A DNA stretch of 64,000 nt from JBJXHN01 sp046233135 (GTDB taxonomy: Bacteria > Pseudomonadota > Alphaproteobacteria > Rhodospirillales > Rhodospirillaceae). The position numbers and the translations under genes are program-made. The stretch lies in contig JBJXHN010000008.1 in the NCBI GenBank assembly GCA_046233135.1, positions 1-64,000 on the forward strand. The letters run 5' to 3'. The notes beneath the pieces were generated by a model. That model searched no databases. It had not been told where the DNA came from and saw only the letters and a list, made by a program, of their open reading frames with translations. Shown piece after piece: positions 45,553 through 54,987 of this stretch (its first letter is position 1; each line of letters opens with the position of its first letter).

Positions 45553-47850
45553 GTGCGGAGAGTGAGGCGGTCGGTCACGCTCGTATTTTCTGTCGTCGCA
45601 TTCGCATTGCTTTCTGTGGCCTATGCGGCGACCCTGTGGTTGACCAAGGCAATCACTGCGGATGTTATCCTGCAATCAGGGATGGCGTCCAACCATGCCA
45701 TCACCCAGGCATTCTCCAACGAGGTCTGGCCCGATCTGCTGCCGCTGTTGCCGCCCCCGGATGTGGCGGACGAAGAGCGGTTGCGCACCTGGCCGAACGT
45801 CCCGGAAATCGATCGCCGCATCCGCGCCTTCACCAGCCGGACCGACGTGTTGAAGGTCAAGATCTTCGGTCCCAATGGCCGGGTTGTCTATTCCTCTGAA
45901 ATCAGGGAAATCGGGGCGGACCGGGGCGACAATCCTGGTTTCCTGAGTGCCCTGGAAGGCCGGGAAATTGGTGAAATCACCGCCCGCGGCCGCATTTCCT
46001 CGTTCGAGGGAGAGGTGCAGCTGCGGGATCTGGTGTCCAGCTACGTGCCGGTCTTCAGTGCCACCGGTCATGTGCAGGGTGTGCTGGAAATCTATTCCGA
46101 CAGGACCAGGCTGGTCACGCAGACCGACCAGACGGTGTTCTCGCTGGGCTTGGTGCTGGCTGTGGTTTTTCTGGGGGTCTATGGCCTGCTGGTCCGGGTG
46201 ATGTGGAAAATGGACCGGGATCGTCAGACCAGCCTGAGCGCCGCCGTGGCGCAGAAGGCGGATCTGGAGCGGCTGGCCCGGGACAATGCGGAAGCCCGGC
46301 TGGTGGCGGAATCCGCCAACCGGGTGAAGGGCGAGTTCCTGGCCACCATGAGCCACGAGATCCGCACCCCGATGAACGGCATTCTGGGAACCACCGACCT
46401 GTTCCAGCAGACCGACATGACCGCCGAGCAGGCTGGATATCTGCGGGTCATCCGGACCTCGGCGGAAAATCTGCTGTCCCTGATCAATGACGTGCTCGAC
46501 TTCTCCAAATTGGATGCGGGACGGGTCCGGCTGGAAGCTCTACCGGTGTCGGTGCGCGACGTGATGGAGAATGTGTTCGAGATCATCGCCCCTCGGGCGC
46601 GGGGCAAGAACCTGGATTTCGTCTATTCATTGGCGCCGCCCGCCGACTGCCGCTTCATCTCCGACCCCGTCCGCCTGGGGCAGGTGCTGATGAACCTGGC
46701 AGGCAATGCGGTGAAATTCACCGAAGCGGGGCTGGTCAACATGACGGCGGAGATCGACAGGCACTTCCTGGTGCTGTCCGTCATCGACACCGGGATCGGC
46801 ATCCCCCGCGACGCACAGGGCCGGCTGTTCCGTCTGTTTTCCCAGGCGGATTCCTCTACCGCGAGGCGCTTCGGCGGCACCGGCCTGGGGCTGGCGATCT
46901 GCAAGAAGATCGTCGATGCCATGGGCGGCAGCATTTCGGTCACCAGCCTGCCCGGGGAAGGCAGTACCTTCCGTGTTCGCCTGCCCCTGGGAGACGGTGC
47001 TGATCTGGCGGATCAGGACCCGTCCTTCACCGGCAAGCGGGTGGTTATGTGCGCCACCGAAGGGCCGGTGTTCGGCACCCTGGCCCAGGGGCTGGAGGTG
47101 CTGGGCGGGCGGGTCGTCCGCGTTTCCACCGTCGCCGAGGCCTTCGGCCAGGGCGAAGACGCGGTGGTGCTGGAATGGAGCGCCGAGGTCTCTCGCCAAC
47201 TGCCTGATGCGGGCATGCCGCCGGCGTCGCTGGTGGTGATCGGGCGTGACATGTCCCGGGGCGCACGCGATCAGGCCCTGCTGGCCGGCGCCCAGGCGGT
47301 ACTGGATATCCCCGTTCGCCATCGCACGGTGCGCGATGCCCTGACCGGGGCGCTGTCCTCGGTATCCGGCGAGGCAGCGCCCGTTGTGGGGGGGCTTCTG
47401 ATCCTGCTGGTGGAAGATAACGTGATCAACCAGCAGGTCGCCTGCGGCCTTCTCGGCAAACTCGGCCACCAGGTGGATGTTGCCGAAGATGCGGAACAGG
47501 CCCTGGCTCTGCTGCCGCGCCGGCCCTACGACGTGGTGTTCATGGATGTCCAGCTGCCCGGTATGGACGGTCTGGAGGCCACGCGTCATATCCGGTCCCT
47601 GAACGCGTCGTTCAGCGGACTGCCGATCATCGCCATGACCGCCAATGCCCTGGTCGAAGACCGGCAACGCTGCCTGGACGCCGGGATGACCGCCTATGTG
47701 TCCAAGCCGGTGGGGCGGCTGGTGCTGGAAGAGGCGCTGCGTCCCTATCTGCGGACGGCCTCCTGCCGGCCGTCTCCGCCACCCTCACCGTCACCGTCTT
47801 CGTCGCCGCCGGCTAAAGGGCCTGCCGCGTCGTCGTCGCTGCTTCTGTAA
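45553..47850 (+). CDS. Hybrid sensor histidine kinase with C-terminal receiver
   Basis: 765 residues, GTG start. Order: membrane helix near 8-30, periplasmic sensor domain to about residue 190, second helix near 195-215, then HisKA with His268 (ATMSHEIRTPMNGI) and HATPase_c with GTGLGLAI near residue 440. A degenerate receiver-like segment (about 495-600) follows, then a true receiver with Asp665 (VVFMDVQLPGMDG) and the Lys of YVSKPVG. The last 30 residues are a Pro/Ser-rich tail whose coding end overlaps the convergent cysG end by 38 bases. No cognate regulator adjoins it; it is divergent from the TRAP genes. Confidence 0.9.
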   Translation: MRRVRRSVTLVFSVVAFALLSVAYAATLWLTKAITADVILQSGMASNHAITQAFSNEVWPDLLPLLPPPDVADEERLRTWPNVPEIDRRIRAFTSRTDVLKVKIFGPNGRVVYSSEIREIGADRGDNPGFLSALEGREIGEITARGRISSFEGEVQLRDLVSSYVPVFSATGHVQGVLEIYSDRTRLVTQTDQTVFSLGLVLAVVFLGVYGLLVRVMWKMDRDRQTSLSAAVAQKADLERLARDNAEARLVAESANRVKGEFLATMSHEIRTPMNGILGTTDLFQQTDMTAEQAGYLRVIRTSAENLLSLINDVLDFSKLDAGRVRLEALPVSVRDVMENVFEIIAPRARGKNLDFVYSLAPPADCRFISDPVRLGQVLMNLAGNAVKFTEAGLVNMTAEIDRHFLVLSVIDTGIGIPRDAQGRLFRLFSQADSSTARRFGGTGLGLAICKKIVDAMGGSISVTSLPGEGSTFRVRLPLGDGADLADQDPSFTGKRVVMCATEGPVFGTLAQGLEVLGGRVVRVSTVAEAFGQGEDAVVLEWSAEVSRQLPDAGMPPASLVVIGRDMSRGARDQALLAGAQAVLDIPVRHRTVRDALTGALSSVSGEAAPVVGGLLILLVEDNVINQQVACGLLGKLGHQVDVAEDAEQALALLPRRPYDVVFMDVQLPGMDGLEATRHIRSLNASFSGLPIIAMTANALVEDRQRCLDAGMTAYVSKPVGRLVLEEALRPYLRTASCRPSPPPSPSPSSSPPAKGPAASSSLLL

Positions 47851-49339
47851 GGCGCGCGCCAGCGGTACCGGCCAGGGACCGGGCGTGGGCAACCACGGAC
47901 CCGATGATCAGCAGGACCGGCCCATCGTCCCGTCCCGTGTGGTCATCTTCCGGGGCGGGCAGGCCGCAGCGCAAGGCGCGCAGGGTCAGGAAGCGTTCCT
48001 GCTGCTCCGGCATGGTGCCATTCCACACGGCGGCCACCGGCGTGGATGGGGACAGACCGGCGGCGATCAGGCCTTCGGCGGCGCGGGGGGCGGCCTTGCC
48101 GCTCATGTAAAGGCACAGTGTGGTTTCCCGGTCGGCCAGGGTACGCCAGTCCGGCCCCCGGCTGGTGCCGTCGCCGGGCAGATGGCCGTCTTCCAGGAAT
48201 GCGCCGGTGACCAGCCGCAGGGAGCGGGCCTCGCCCCGGTGGGTCAGGGGGATGCCCAGCGCCGCGGCGATCCCGAAGGCCGCCGTGGTGCCGCCGATGA
48301 TGCGCGGCTCGATGCCGTGGTGGCGCAAGAAGGCCTGTTCCTCTCCGCCCCGGCCGAAGATGAAGGGATCGCCGCCCTTCAGCCTGACCACCCGTTCGCC
48401 ACGCCGGGCGTGGGTCAGGATCAGGCGGTTGATCATGTCCTGGGGCATGGAGGGCCGCTCCGCCCGCTTGCCCACGGGGATCAGCCGGGCTTCCTTGCGG
48501 GCCATGGCCAGCACGGCCGGCGAAACCAGGGCGTCGTGCAGCACCACATCGGCGGTGCGCAGGGCTTCGGCGGCGGCCAGGGTCAGCAGGCCGGGGTCTC
48601 CCGGTCCGGCCCCGACCAGGGCCACCGACCCTTGGGCGCGCTCGTCCGCATGCGGGACCCGGTCGGCCAGGGCCTGATCCACTTCGGCCGCGACGCGCAG
48701 GGCCAAGGTGTCCGGGTCCGTGGCGGCCAGCCGGTCAAGGCGGTCGTCGTTGAGGAAGTGATCCCAGAAACGCAGGCGGGCGCGGCCGGAGGGCAGGGCC
48801 TCCTTCACCCGGCTCCGGCAGGCCGACAGGGCCCGGGTCAGGGAGCCGAGGCCGGCGGGCAGGCAGGCTTCGATGCGCTGGCGGACCAGCTTGGCTAGGG
48901 CCGGTGATCCGCCACCGGTGGACACGGCCACCACCACCGGCGAGCGGTCGACGATGGCCGGGACGATGAAGTCGCAGCGGTCGGGCCGGTCGATGGTGTT
49001 GACCAGCATGCCCCGCGCGGCGGCCAGATCCTCCAGCAGCGCCGAAGCTGCGGCATCCGCGCCGTCGTCAAAGGCCAGCCGGCAGCCTTCCAGGTGGGCG
49101 GGGTCGAGCCGGGGGGCGGCGACGGCCAGGGCGCCGGCGTGGACCAGCTCGGCCATCTCCGGGGCCAGGGCATCGGCGATCAGTCGCACCTCGGCACCGG
49201 CGCGCAGCAGCAGGCGGGCCTTGGCGGCCGCGGCGGCCGATCCGCCGACCAGCAGGGCGGTGTGGCCCCGTAATTTGACGAACAGAGGCAGGGTGTCCAG
49301 GGCGGTGTCATTCGGCGGCATGGTCGACTGGGCGGTCAT
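47813..49339 (-). CDS. cysG: Siroheme synthase (trifunctional CysG)
   Basis: 508 residues. N-terminal precorrin-2 dehydrogenase/ferrochelatase: PLFVKLRGHTALLVGGSAAAAAK-like start, then VNTIDRPDRCDFIVPAIVDRSP. C-terminal uroporphyrinogen-III methyltransferase: VALVGAGPGDPGLLTLAAAEAL, VVRLKGGDPFIFGRGGEE and GIPLTHRG. It makes siroheme, the cofactor of the NirB-type nitrite reductase encoded in the same operon, so its place here is functional. The ATG at 49339 overlaps the nasA 3' end by 32 bases; a second ATG at 49321 is possible. Confidence 0.93.
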   Translation of the reverse strand: MTAQSTMPPNDTALDTLPLFVKLRGHTALLVGGSAAAAAKARLLLRAGAEVRLIADALAPEMAELVHAGALAVAAPRLDPAHLEGCRLAFDDGADAAASALLEDLAAARGMLVNTIDRPDRCDFIVPAIVDRSPVVVAVSTGGGSPALAKLVRQRIEACLPAGLGSLTRALSACRSRVKEALPSGRARLRFWDHFLNDDRLDRLAATDPDTLALRVAAEVDQALADRVPHADERAQGSVALVGAGPGDPGLLTLAAAEALRTADVVLHDALVSPAVLAMARKEARLIPVGKRAERPSMPQDMINRLILTHARRGERVVRLKGGDPFIFGRGGEEQAFLRHHGIEPRIIGGTTAAFGIAAALGIPLTHRGEARSLRLVTGAFLEDGHLPGDGTSRGPDWRTLADRETTLCLYMSGKAAPRAAEGLIAAGLSPSTPVAAVWNGTMPEQQERFLTLRALRCGLPAPEDDHTGRDDGPVLLIIGSVVAHARSLAGTAGARLTEAATTTRQAL

Positions 49340-51974
49340 GGCTGAGGATCTCCCCGACTTCGGCGCGGCAACTGCCGCACCCGGTTCCCGCGCCGGTCCG
49401 GCGCGCGATGGCATCAACGGTGGTGGCGCCGTCGCGCATGGCGGCGCGGATGGTGTTTTCGTGTACCGACAGGCAGGCACAGACGGTGCGGCCCCTGGCG
49501 GCACCGGTGTCGGTCGATGCCGCCCGCCCGGCGAGAAGGGCCAGGCGTTCGGTCCCCTCGATCTCCGCACCGATGCGGCCGGCGACCCAGGCGCGGTCCA
49601 CGGTCCGGCGGGCGGGGCCGAGGTACAGGGCGGCCTCCAGCCGCTCGTCTGTCAGCCACAGGGCGGCATGGGCGCCGCTGCGGGTATCGCTGTACTGAAG
49701 ATCGGGCGCGCGGTCCGGCAGGCCCGCCGGATGATCTATCTCCGGTGGCAAAGCCAGGGTGGTGACGGTGACCTTGCCGCCGTTGGAGCCCTGTTCCGGA
49801 ACCCGGTTCCAGAACAGGGCGTCGGGCAGGGCCAGCGGGGTCTCGGAAAACAGCAGGCCGTCCCGATGGGCGGGCAGGGGGGAGACGCGCACGGCGGCAT
49901 TCTTGCTTTCGGGCTGGCCGGACACCGGATCCGCTGCGCCATCGATCAGGCGGGAGACGATGGCGGCCCCGGAAAAGGCGTCGGTCCAGTGGATGGGCAG
50001 GAACACCTGGCCCGGCGGCTGGGCATCGGTCACCCGCACCCGCGCCACCACCCGGCCCCGTTGGTTGCCCACCTCGGCCAGGCCACCGTCGGCCACACCG
50101 GCGGCTGCGGCATCGGCGGGATGGATGTCCAGCAGGGGTTCGGGGCGGTGAGCGGTCAGGCGCGGGGACAGGCCGGTGCGGGTCATGGTGTGCCACTGGT
50201 CCCGGATGCGGCCGGTATTCAGCAGCAGCGGCCGGCTGCGGCCGGCGGCTTCCCTGGGGGGGCGATGGCGCAGGGGCAGCAGGCGGGCGCGGCCATCGGC
50301 GGTGGGGAAGCCGCCCGAGGCGAACAGGCGGGCGGTGCCCTGGGGGGCGTTGGCGGGAACCGGCCACTGAACCGGGGCCAGGGCGTCATAGGCCGCCCGG
50401 TCCAGGCCGGCCAGCCCGCCGATGTGGAAGGCGCGGGTGCCGGTGTTTTCGAAGGCCGACAGGGCGGCGTGTTCGGCGAAGATGGCCGCCGGGTGGTTAT
50501 AGGCGAAGGCCGCACCGTGACCCAGCGCGGTGGCGACATCGCACAGGATACGCCAGTCGGGCCGGCTGTCGCCGACGGGGGCGCGGAAGGCCCGCTGGCG
50601 GGAGATGCGGCGCTCGGAATTGGTGACCGTGCCGTCCTTCTCGCTCCAGCCGGCGGCGGGCAGCAGGATATGGGCGAAGCGGGCGGTGTCGGTATCGGCC
50701 ACCACGTCGGAGACGATGACCAGCGGGCAGCGGTCCAGGGCCTCGCGGATGCGGGTGGCACGGGGCAGGCTGACGGCGGGGTTGGTGCCGATGATCCACA
50801 GGGCCTTGATGCGGCCGTCGTGCACCGCGTCGAACAGGTCCACCGCCTTCAGTCCCTGGCCGCCCTTCAGGGCCGGGGCCTGCCAGAAGCGGCGCAGGCG
50901 ATCCACGTCCGCCGGGTCGTCCGGCGTCATGTGGGCGGCCAGCTGGTTGGCCAGTCCTCCCACCTCGCGGCCGCCCATGGCATTGGGCTGGCCGGTGACC
51001 GAAAAGGGACCCATGCCCGGCCGGCCGATGCGTCCGGTGGCCAGATGGACGTTGAGGATGGCATTGACCTTGTTGCTGCCGGCGGACGACTGGTTCACCC
51101 CCTGGGAGAAGACGGTGACCACCCTGGGCGTCGCGGCGAACAGGCGATAGAAGGTGCCCAGGACATCCGGCGCCAGGCCACAGATCGCGGCGGCGGAGAC
51201 GGCGTCGGCGCGGGCGGCGGCAAGGGCATCGTCCAGGCCTGCGGTGTGGTGGCCGGCCCAGACGGTGTCCAGCGCACCGGCGTCGGCGAGGTGGGCGAGC
51301 AGGCCGTTGAACAGGGCCACGTCCGACCCCGGGGCGATGGGCAGATGCAGATCGGCGCCGTCGCAGGTGTCTGTCCGCCGGGGGTCGACAACGACGATCC
51401 GCGCCCCCCGGGCCTGGGCGGCCTGCACCCGGCGATGCAGGATCGGGTGGCACCACGCGAGGTTGGAGCCGACCAGGACGATCAGGTCGGCCTCGTCCAG
51501 GTCGTCATAGCAGCCGGGCACCACGTCGCCGCCGAAGGCGCGCCTGTGACCGGCCACGGTGGAGGCCATGCACAGGCGGGAGTTGGTATCCACATGGGGC
51601 GTGCCGATGAAGCCCTTGGCCAGCTTGTTGACCACATAATAGTCCTCGGTCAGCATCTGGCCGGAGACGTAGAAGGCCACGGACTCCGGGCCGTGGGCGG
51701 CGATGGTCCGGCGCAGGCGGTCGGCGACGGCGGCGGTCGCGCGGTCCCACGGGGTCCGCACGCCGTCCACCAGGGGCGCAGTCAGGCGGGGTGCCGGGTC
51801 CAGCACGTCGGCCAGCATGGCCCCCTTGGAACACAGCCGGCCCCGGTTCGCCGGATGGTCCGGGTCTCCGTCGATCCGCCAGCCGCCGCTTCCGGACTCC
51901 CGAGGCTCGGGCCGGGCGACGACGCCGCAGCCCACGCCGCAATAGGGGCAGGTGGTCCTGACCGCGCCCGCCAT
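49308..51974 (-). CDS. nasA: Assimilatory nitrate reductase catalytic subunit with C-terminal BFD-type domain
   Basis: 888 residues. N-terminal [4Fe-4S] Cys set: Cys9, Cys12, Cys16 and Cys48 (CPYCGVGC ... GRLCSKG). Molybdopterin oxidoreductase domains follow (NSRLCMAST; LVGSNLAWCHPILHRR; VNQSSAGSNK; PMALG-like PNAMGGREVGGLANQLAAHM) and then the molydopterin dinucleotide-binding domain (NTGRIRDQWHTMTRTG). The last 60 residues hold a BFD-like [2Fe-2S] domain (CACLSVHENTI ... GCGSCRAEV). It reduces nitrate to nitrite in the cytoplasm, with no Tat signal. The gene lies 3 bases past nirD. Confidence 0.94.
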   Translation of the reverse strand: MAGAVRTTCPYCGVGCGVVARPEPRESGSGGWRIDGDPDHPANRGRLCSKGAMLADVLDPAPRLTAPLVDGVRTPWDRATAAVADRLRRTIAAHGPESVAFYVSGQMLTEDYYVVNKLAKGFIGTPHVDTNSRLCMASTVAGHRRAFGGDVVPGCYDDLDEADLIVLVGSNLAWCHPILHRRVQAAQARGARIVVVDPRRTDTCDGADLHLPIAPGSDVALFNGLLAHLADAGALDTVWAGHHTAGLDDALAAARADAVSAAAICGLAPDVLGTFYRLFAATPRVVTVFSQGVNQSSAGSNKVNAILNVHLATGRIGRPGMGPFSVTGQPNAMGGREVGGLANQLAAHMTPDDPADVDRLRRFWQAPALKGGQGLKAVDLFDAVHDGRIKALWIIGTNPAVSLPRATRIREALDRCPLVIVSDVVADTDTARFAHILLPAAGWSEKDGTVTNSERRISRQRAFRAPVGDSRPDWRILCDVATALGHGAAFAYNHPAAIFAEHAALSAFENTGTRAFHIGGLAGLDRAAYDALAPVQWPVPANAPQGTARLFASGGFPTADGRARLLPLRHRPPREAAGRSRPLLLNTGRIRDQWHTMTRTGLSPRLTAHRPEPLLDIHPADAAAAGVADGGLAEVGNQRGRVVARVRVTDAQPPGQVFLPIHWTDAFSGAAIVSRLIDGAADPVSGQPESKNAAVRVSPLPAHRDGLLFSETPLALPDALFWNRVPEQGSNGGKVTVTTLALPPEIDHPAGLPDRAPDLQYSDTRSGAHAALWLTDERLEAALYLGPARRTVDRAWVAGRIGAEIEGTERLALLAGRAASTDTGAARGRTVCACLSVHENTIRAAMRDGATTVDAIARRTGAGTGCGSCRAEVGEILSHDRPVDHAAE

Positions 51975-51977
51975 TCC

Positions 51978-52337
51978 TCAGCCCTCCCGGCCGGCGCCGG
52001 ACAGCGCGGCATCGGGCAGGCACAGCAGCACCCGGCCGTTTTCCAGGCGCACCGGCACGTGGCCGGCGCAGCCCTCGTCGGGTCCCCGGGCCTCGCCGCT
52101 GGACAGGTCGATGATCCAGTTGTGCAGCGGACAGGTGACGGCCCGGCCATGCACGATGCCCTGGGAGAGGGGGCCGCCCTTGTGCGGGCAGCGGTCGACG
52201 AGGGCGAACACCTGGTCGTCGTGGGTGCGGAAGATGGCCAGCGGCGTGTCGTCCAGCGCCGTATCCACCGTTCTCGATCCCTGTCGCGGAATGTCTTCCA
52301 GCGCGCCCACGTCGGTCCACAGCAGCGTCTTGTCCAT
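51978..52337 (-). CDS. nirD: Nitrite reductase (NADH) small subunit, Rieske type
   Basis: 119 residues. A single Rieske-like domain: CPHKGGPLSQGIVHG and CPLHNWIIDLSSGEA supply Cys-x-His and Cys-x2-His ligands of a [2Fe-2S] centre, here intact, while many NirD proteins have lost them. It partners the large NirB subunit, whose stop lies 4 bases upstream on the minus strand. A 10-residue Gly/Ala-rich tail ends it. Confidence 0.92.
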   Translation of the reverse strand: MDKTLLWTDVGALEDIPRQGSRTVDTALDDTPLAIFRTHDDQVFALVDRCPHKGGPLSQGIVHGRAVTCPLHNWIIDLSSGEARGPDEGCAGHVPVRLENGRVLLCLPDAALSGAGREG

Positions 52338-52341
52338 GATC

Positions 52342-54801
52342 TTATCCCTCCACCCGGGCGAGCGGGGAAAACTCGTGGGCATCCTTGCCGCCCCTGGCCC
52401 GCTCGGCCCACGGATCGGTCTGGAAGTGGCTCTGGCTGTCCAGGAACCGCTGGTACAGGGCGCGGCGGCCGTCGGCATCGGCGACGATCCGGTCCTTGAT
52501 GAAATCCAGGCCGATGCGTTCGATCCAGGGGGCGGTGCGCTCCAGATAGCGGGCCTGTTCGCGGTACAGCTGGATGAAGGCGCCGCAGTATTCCTTGACC
52601 TCGTCGTCGGTCGAAACCTTGCACAGCAGGTCGGTGGCGCGCACCTTGATGCCGCCGTTGCCGCCCACATGCAGCTCCCAGCCGCTGTCCACGGCGACCA
52701 CCCCGAAGTCTTTGATGGTGGCTTCGGCGCAGTTCCGCGGGCAGCCGGACACGGCCATCTTGAACTTGTGGGGCATCCACGATCCCCAGGTCATGCGTTC
52801 CAGTTCCACGCCCATGCCGGTGCTGTCCTGGGTGCCGAAGCGGCACCAGGTGGAGCCCACACAGGTCTTCACCGTGCGCAGGGATTTGCCGTAGGCATGG
52901 CCGGACACCATGCCCGCCGCGTTGAGGTCGGCCCAGACGGCGGGCAGGTCCTCTTTCTTCACGCCGAACAGGTCGATGCGCTGGCCGCCGGTGACCTTGA
53001 CTTCGGGAATGGCGAACTTGTCCACCACATCGGCGATGGCGCGCAGTTCCTTGGCGCTGGTCAGCCCGCCCCACATGCGCGGGACCACGGAATAGGTGCC
53101 GTCCTTCTGGATGTTGGCGTGCACCCGTTCATTGATGAAGCGGCTGGCGGCGTGGTCTTCGTATTCGCCGGGCCAGGCGCACAGCAGGTAGTAGTTCAGC
53201 GCCGGCCGGCAGGTGTGGCAGCCGTCCGGGGTGGTCCATTCCAGGGCCTGCATCACCGCCGGGATCGACCTCAGGTTCCGGGCGAGGATCATGCGCCGCA
53301 CGGTGTCGTGGTCATGGTGAGTACAGCCGCAGACCGGCTTGGGGCCGTCGGCGGCCTGATAGGCCTCGCCCAGTGCCAGGGCCAGCACCTGTTCGGTCAG
53401 CCCGGCGCAGGAGCCGCAGGAGCCCGAGGCCTTGGTGTGGGCCTTGACCTCCTCTACTGTCGTCAGGCCTTTCTCGGCGATGGCCTTCAGGATGGTGCCC
53501 TTGGATACGCCGTTGCAGCCGCAGATTTCCGCATCGTCGGGCAGAGCGGCAACGGCGCCGTTAGGGTTTGCCGCAGCACCTCCGGCGGCATAGGCCTGAC
53601 CGAACGCAAGGGTGTGGCGGATCTCGCTGACATCATCGGCGGCGCGCATCAGCTGGAAATACCAGGCGCCGTCGGTGGTGTCGCCGAACAGCACGCTGCC
53701 CACCACCTTGCCGTCGCGCACCACCACCCGCTTGTACTGGCCCCGGCCGGCATCGCGCAGAACGATGTCTTCGCAGCCGTTTCCGCCCTGGAAATTCCCG
53801 GCGGAGAACAGGTCGATGCCCGACACCTTCAGCTTGGTCGAGGTGACCGAGGGGATAAAGCCGTCGCAGGGTTCGCCGGCCAGCCCGGCGCCGACCACCT
53901 TGGCCATCTCCCAGATCGGTGCGACCAGACCGTGGCAGAGGCCCCGGTGTTCCACGCATTCCCCCAGCGCCAGGATTTCCGGATCGCTGGTGGTCATGAA
54001 GTCGTCCACCAGAATGCCGCGGCTGACCTCCAGCCCCGCATCGCGGGCCAGCCGCGCGTTGGGGCGGATGCCCACGGCCATGACCACCAGATCGGCGGGA
54101 ATGCTGCTGCCGTCCTTCAGATGGACCATGCCCACCCGGTCGGTGCCGGTGATCGCGGCGGTGTCGGCCCCGGTCAGCACGGTCATGCCGCGCCCCTCCA
54201 GGGTTTCCTTCAGCAGGTGACCGGCCGAGCTGTCCAGCTGGCGTTCCATCAGATGGGGCGCCAGATGCAGCACAGTGACGGTCATGCCCCGGGCGAGCAG
54301 CCCGCTGGCCGCTTCCAGCCCCAGCAGGCCGCCGCCGATCACCACCGCCGAGCCGCCGGCCCGGGCCGCTGCCAGCATCACGTCCACATCGTCCACATCG
54401 CGGAAGGTGACCACCCCGGGCAGATCGTGGCCGGGCACGGGAATGACGATGGGGTCCGACCCGGTGGCCAGCAGCAGCCGGTCATAGGCCTCGACCCGGC
54501 CCGAGGCGGCCGTGACCTGGCGCTTTTCCCGGTCGATGGCCACCACCGGATCGCCGCTGACCAGGGTGATGCCGTTGTCGGCATACCAGGCGGCGTCGTT
54601 CAGCACGATCTCGTCGAAGGTCTTCTCTCCGGCCAGAAGGGGGGAGAGCATGATGCGGTTGTAGTTCACCCGGGGCTCGGCCCCGAAGATGGTGATGTCA
54701 TAGGCCGTCGGCGCCCGGGCCAGCAGATCCTCTACGGCGCGAAGTCCGGCCATGCCGTTGCCGACGACCACCAGGCGGCTGCGCTTCTGGGACTGGGTCA
54801 T
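52342..54801 (-). CDS. nirB: Nitrite reductase (NADH) large subunit
   Basis: 819 residues. N-terminal FAD/NADH domain: LVVVGNGMAGLRAVEDLL and VIGGGLLGLEAASGLLARG. A BFD-type [2Fe-2S] domain follows (ICGCNGVSKGTI ... SGSCGSCAGLTEQ, about residues 425-465), then the nitrite/sulfite reductase ferredoxin-like half with the siroheme-[4Fe-4S] Cys set (TCVGSTWCRFGTQD and SGCPRNCAEA). It reduces nitrite to ammonium with NADH in the cytoplasm using siroheme from CysG. It is the first gene of the minus-strand nas operon, preceded by the antitermination leader at 54838-54924. Confidence 0.95.
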   Translation of the reverse strand: MTQSQKRSRLVVVGNGMAGLRAVEDLLARAPTAYDITIFGAEPRVNYNRIMLSPLLAGEKTFDEIVLNDAAWYADNGITLVSGDPVVAIDREKRQVTAASGRVEAYDRLLLATGSDPIVIPVPGHDLPGVVTFRDVDDVDVMLAAARAGGSAVVIGGGLLGLEAASGLLARGMTVTVLHLAPHLMERQLDSSAGHLLKETLEGRGMTVLTGADTAAITGTDRVGMVHLKDGSSIPADLVVMAVGIRPNARLARDAGLEVSRGILVDDFMTTSDPEILALGECVEHRGLCHGLVAPIWEMAKVVGAGLAGEPCDGFIPSVTSTKLKVSGIDLFSAGNFQGGNGCEDIVLRDAGRGQYKRVVVRDGKVVGSVLFGDTTDGAWYFQLMRAADDVSEIRHTLAFGQAYAAGGAAANPNGAVAALPDDAEICGCNGVSKGTILKAIAEKGLTTVEEVKAHTKASGSCGSCAGLTEQVLALALGEAYQAADGPKPVCGCTHHDHDTVRRMILARNLRSIPAVMQALEWTTPDGCHTCRPALNYYLLCAWPGEYEDHAASRFINERVHANIQKDGTYSVVPRMWGGLTSAKELRAIADVVDKFAIPEVKVTGGQRIDLFGVKKEDLPAVWADLNAAGMVSGHAYGKSLRTVKTCVGSTWCRFGTQDSTGMGVELERMTWGSWMPHKFKMAVSGCPRNCAEATIKDFGVVAVDSGWELHVGGNGGIKVRATDLLCKVSTDDEVKEYCGAFIQLYREQARYLERTAPWIERIGLDFIKDRIVADADGRRALYQRFLDSQSHFQTDPWAERARGGKDAHEFSPLARVEG

Positions 54802-54837
54802 GTCGTTCCCTTTCGTTTGCCGGCGAACCGGCGGAAC

Positions 54838-54894
54838 AAAAAAAGGGCGCCCACGACCCGCCCGGACTTCTCCGGTCAGACGTCGTGGACACCC
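54838..54894 (-). terminator. Leader intrinsic terminator ahead of nirB
   Basis: On the minus strand a 13-bp stem GGGTGTCCACGAC/GTCGTGGGCGCCC (54882-54894 with 54845-54857, two G-U pairs) is followed directly by seven T residues. A smaller CCGG...CCGG hairpin (54862-54875) nests in its loop. A terminator 37 bases before a start codon means transcription of nirB needs antitermination. The upstream hexaloop hairpin and NasT provide the probable mechanism. Confidence 0.88.
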
Positions 54895-54904
54895 TTGCCC
54901 TGGG

Positions 54905-54924
54905 ACAGCCCGTCATTGGGCCGT
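54905..54924 (-). promoter_or_regulatory. ANTAR-type hexaloop hairpin in the nirB leader
   Basis: Minus-strand RNA reads ACGGCCC-AAUGAC-GGGCUGU: a 7-bp stem (one G-U) capped by a six-base loop with A at position 1 and G at position 4, the bases conserved in ANTAR-protein target hairpins. It lies about 10 bases before the terminator. The nested CCGG-AGAAGT-CCGG hairpin at 54862-54875 may be the second hairpin of the pair, though its loop has A at position 4. Confidence 0.75.
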
Positions 54925-54971
54925 CGATCATATGGAATGCGGAGCGCCATTGCCCCGATGCCCGAAGTCTC

Positions 54972-54987
54972 AGCAAGCCACGTGCCA
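54972..54987 (-). promoter_or_regulatory. Sigma-54 promoter of the nirB-nirD-nasA-cysG operon
   Basis: The minus strand reads TGGCACGTGGCTTGCT, an exact match to TGGCACGN4TTGCW. Transcription would start near 54961, giving a leader of about 160 bases that holds the hexaloop hairpin and terminator. Sigma-54 dependence implies nitrogen control through NtrC. Confidence 0.92.

Noticed and set aside
48873..52499. Open frame of 1208 codons on the plus strand opposite nasA and cysG
   Set aside because: It is antisense to recognisable cysG, nasA and nirD, has repetitive Gly/His/Gln-type composition expected from the complement of high-GC genes, and shows no domains.
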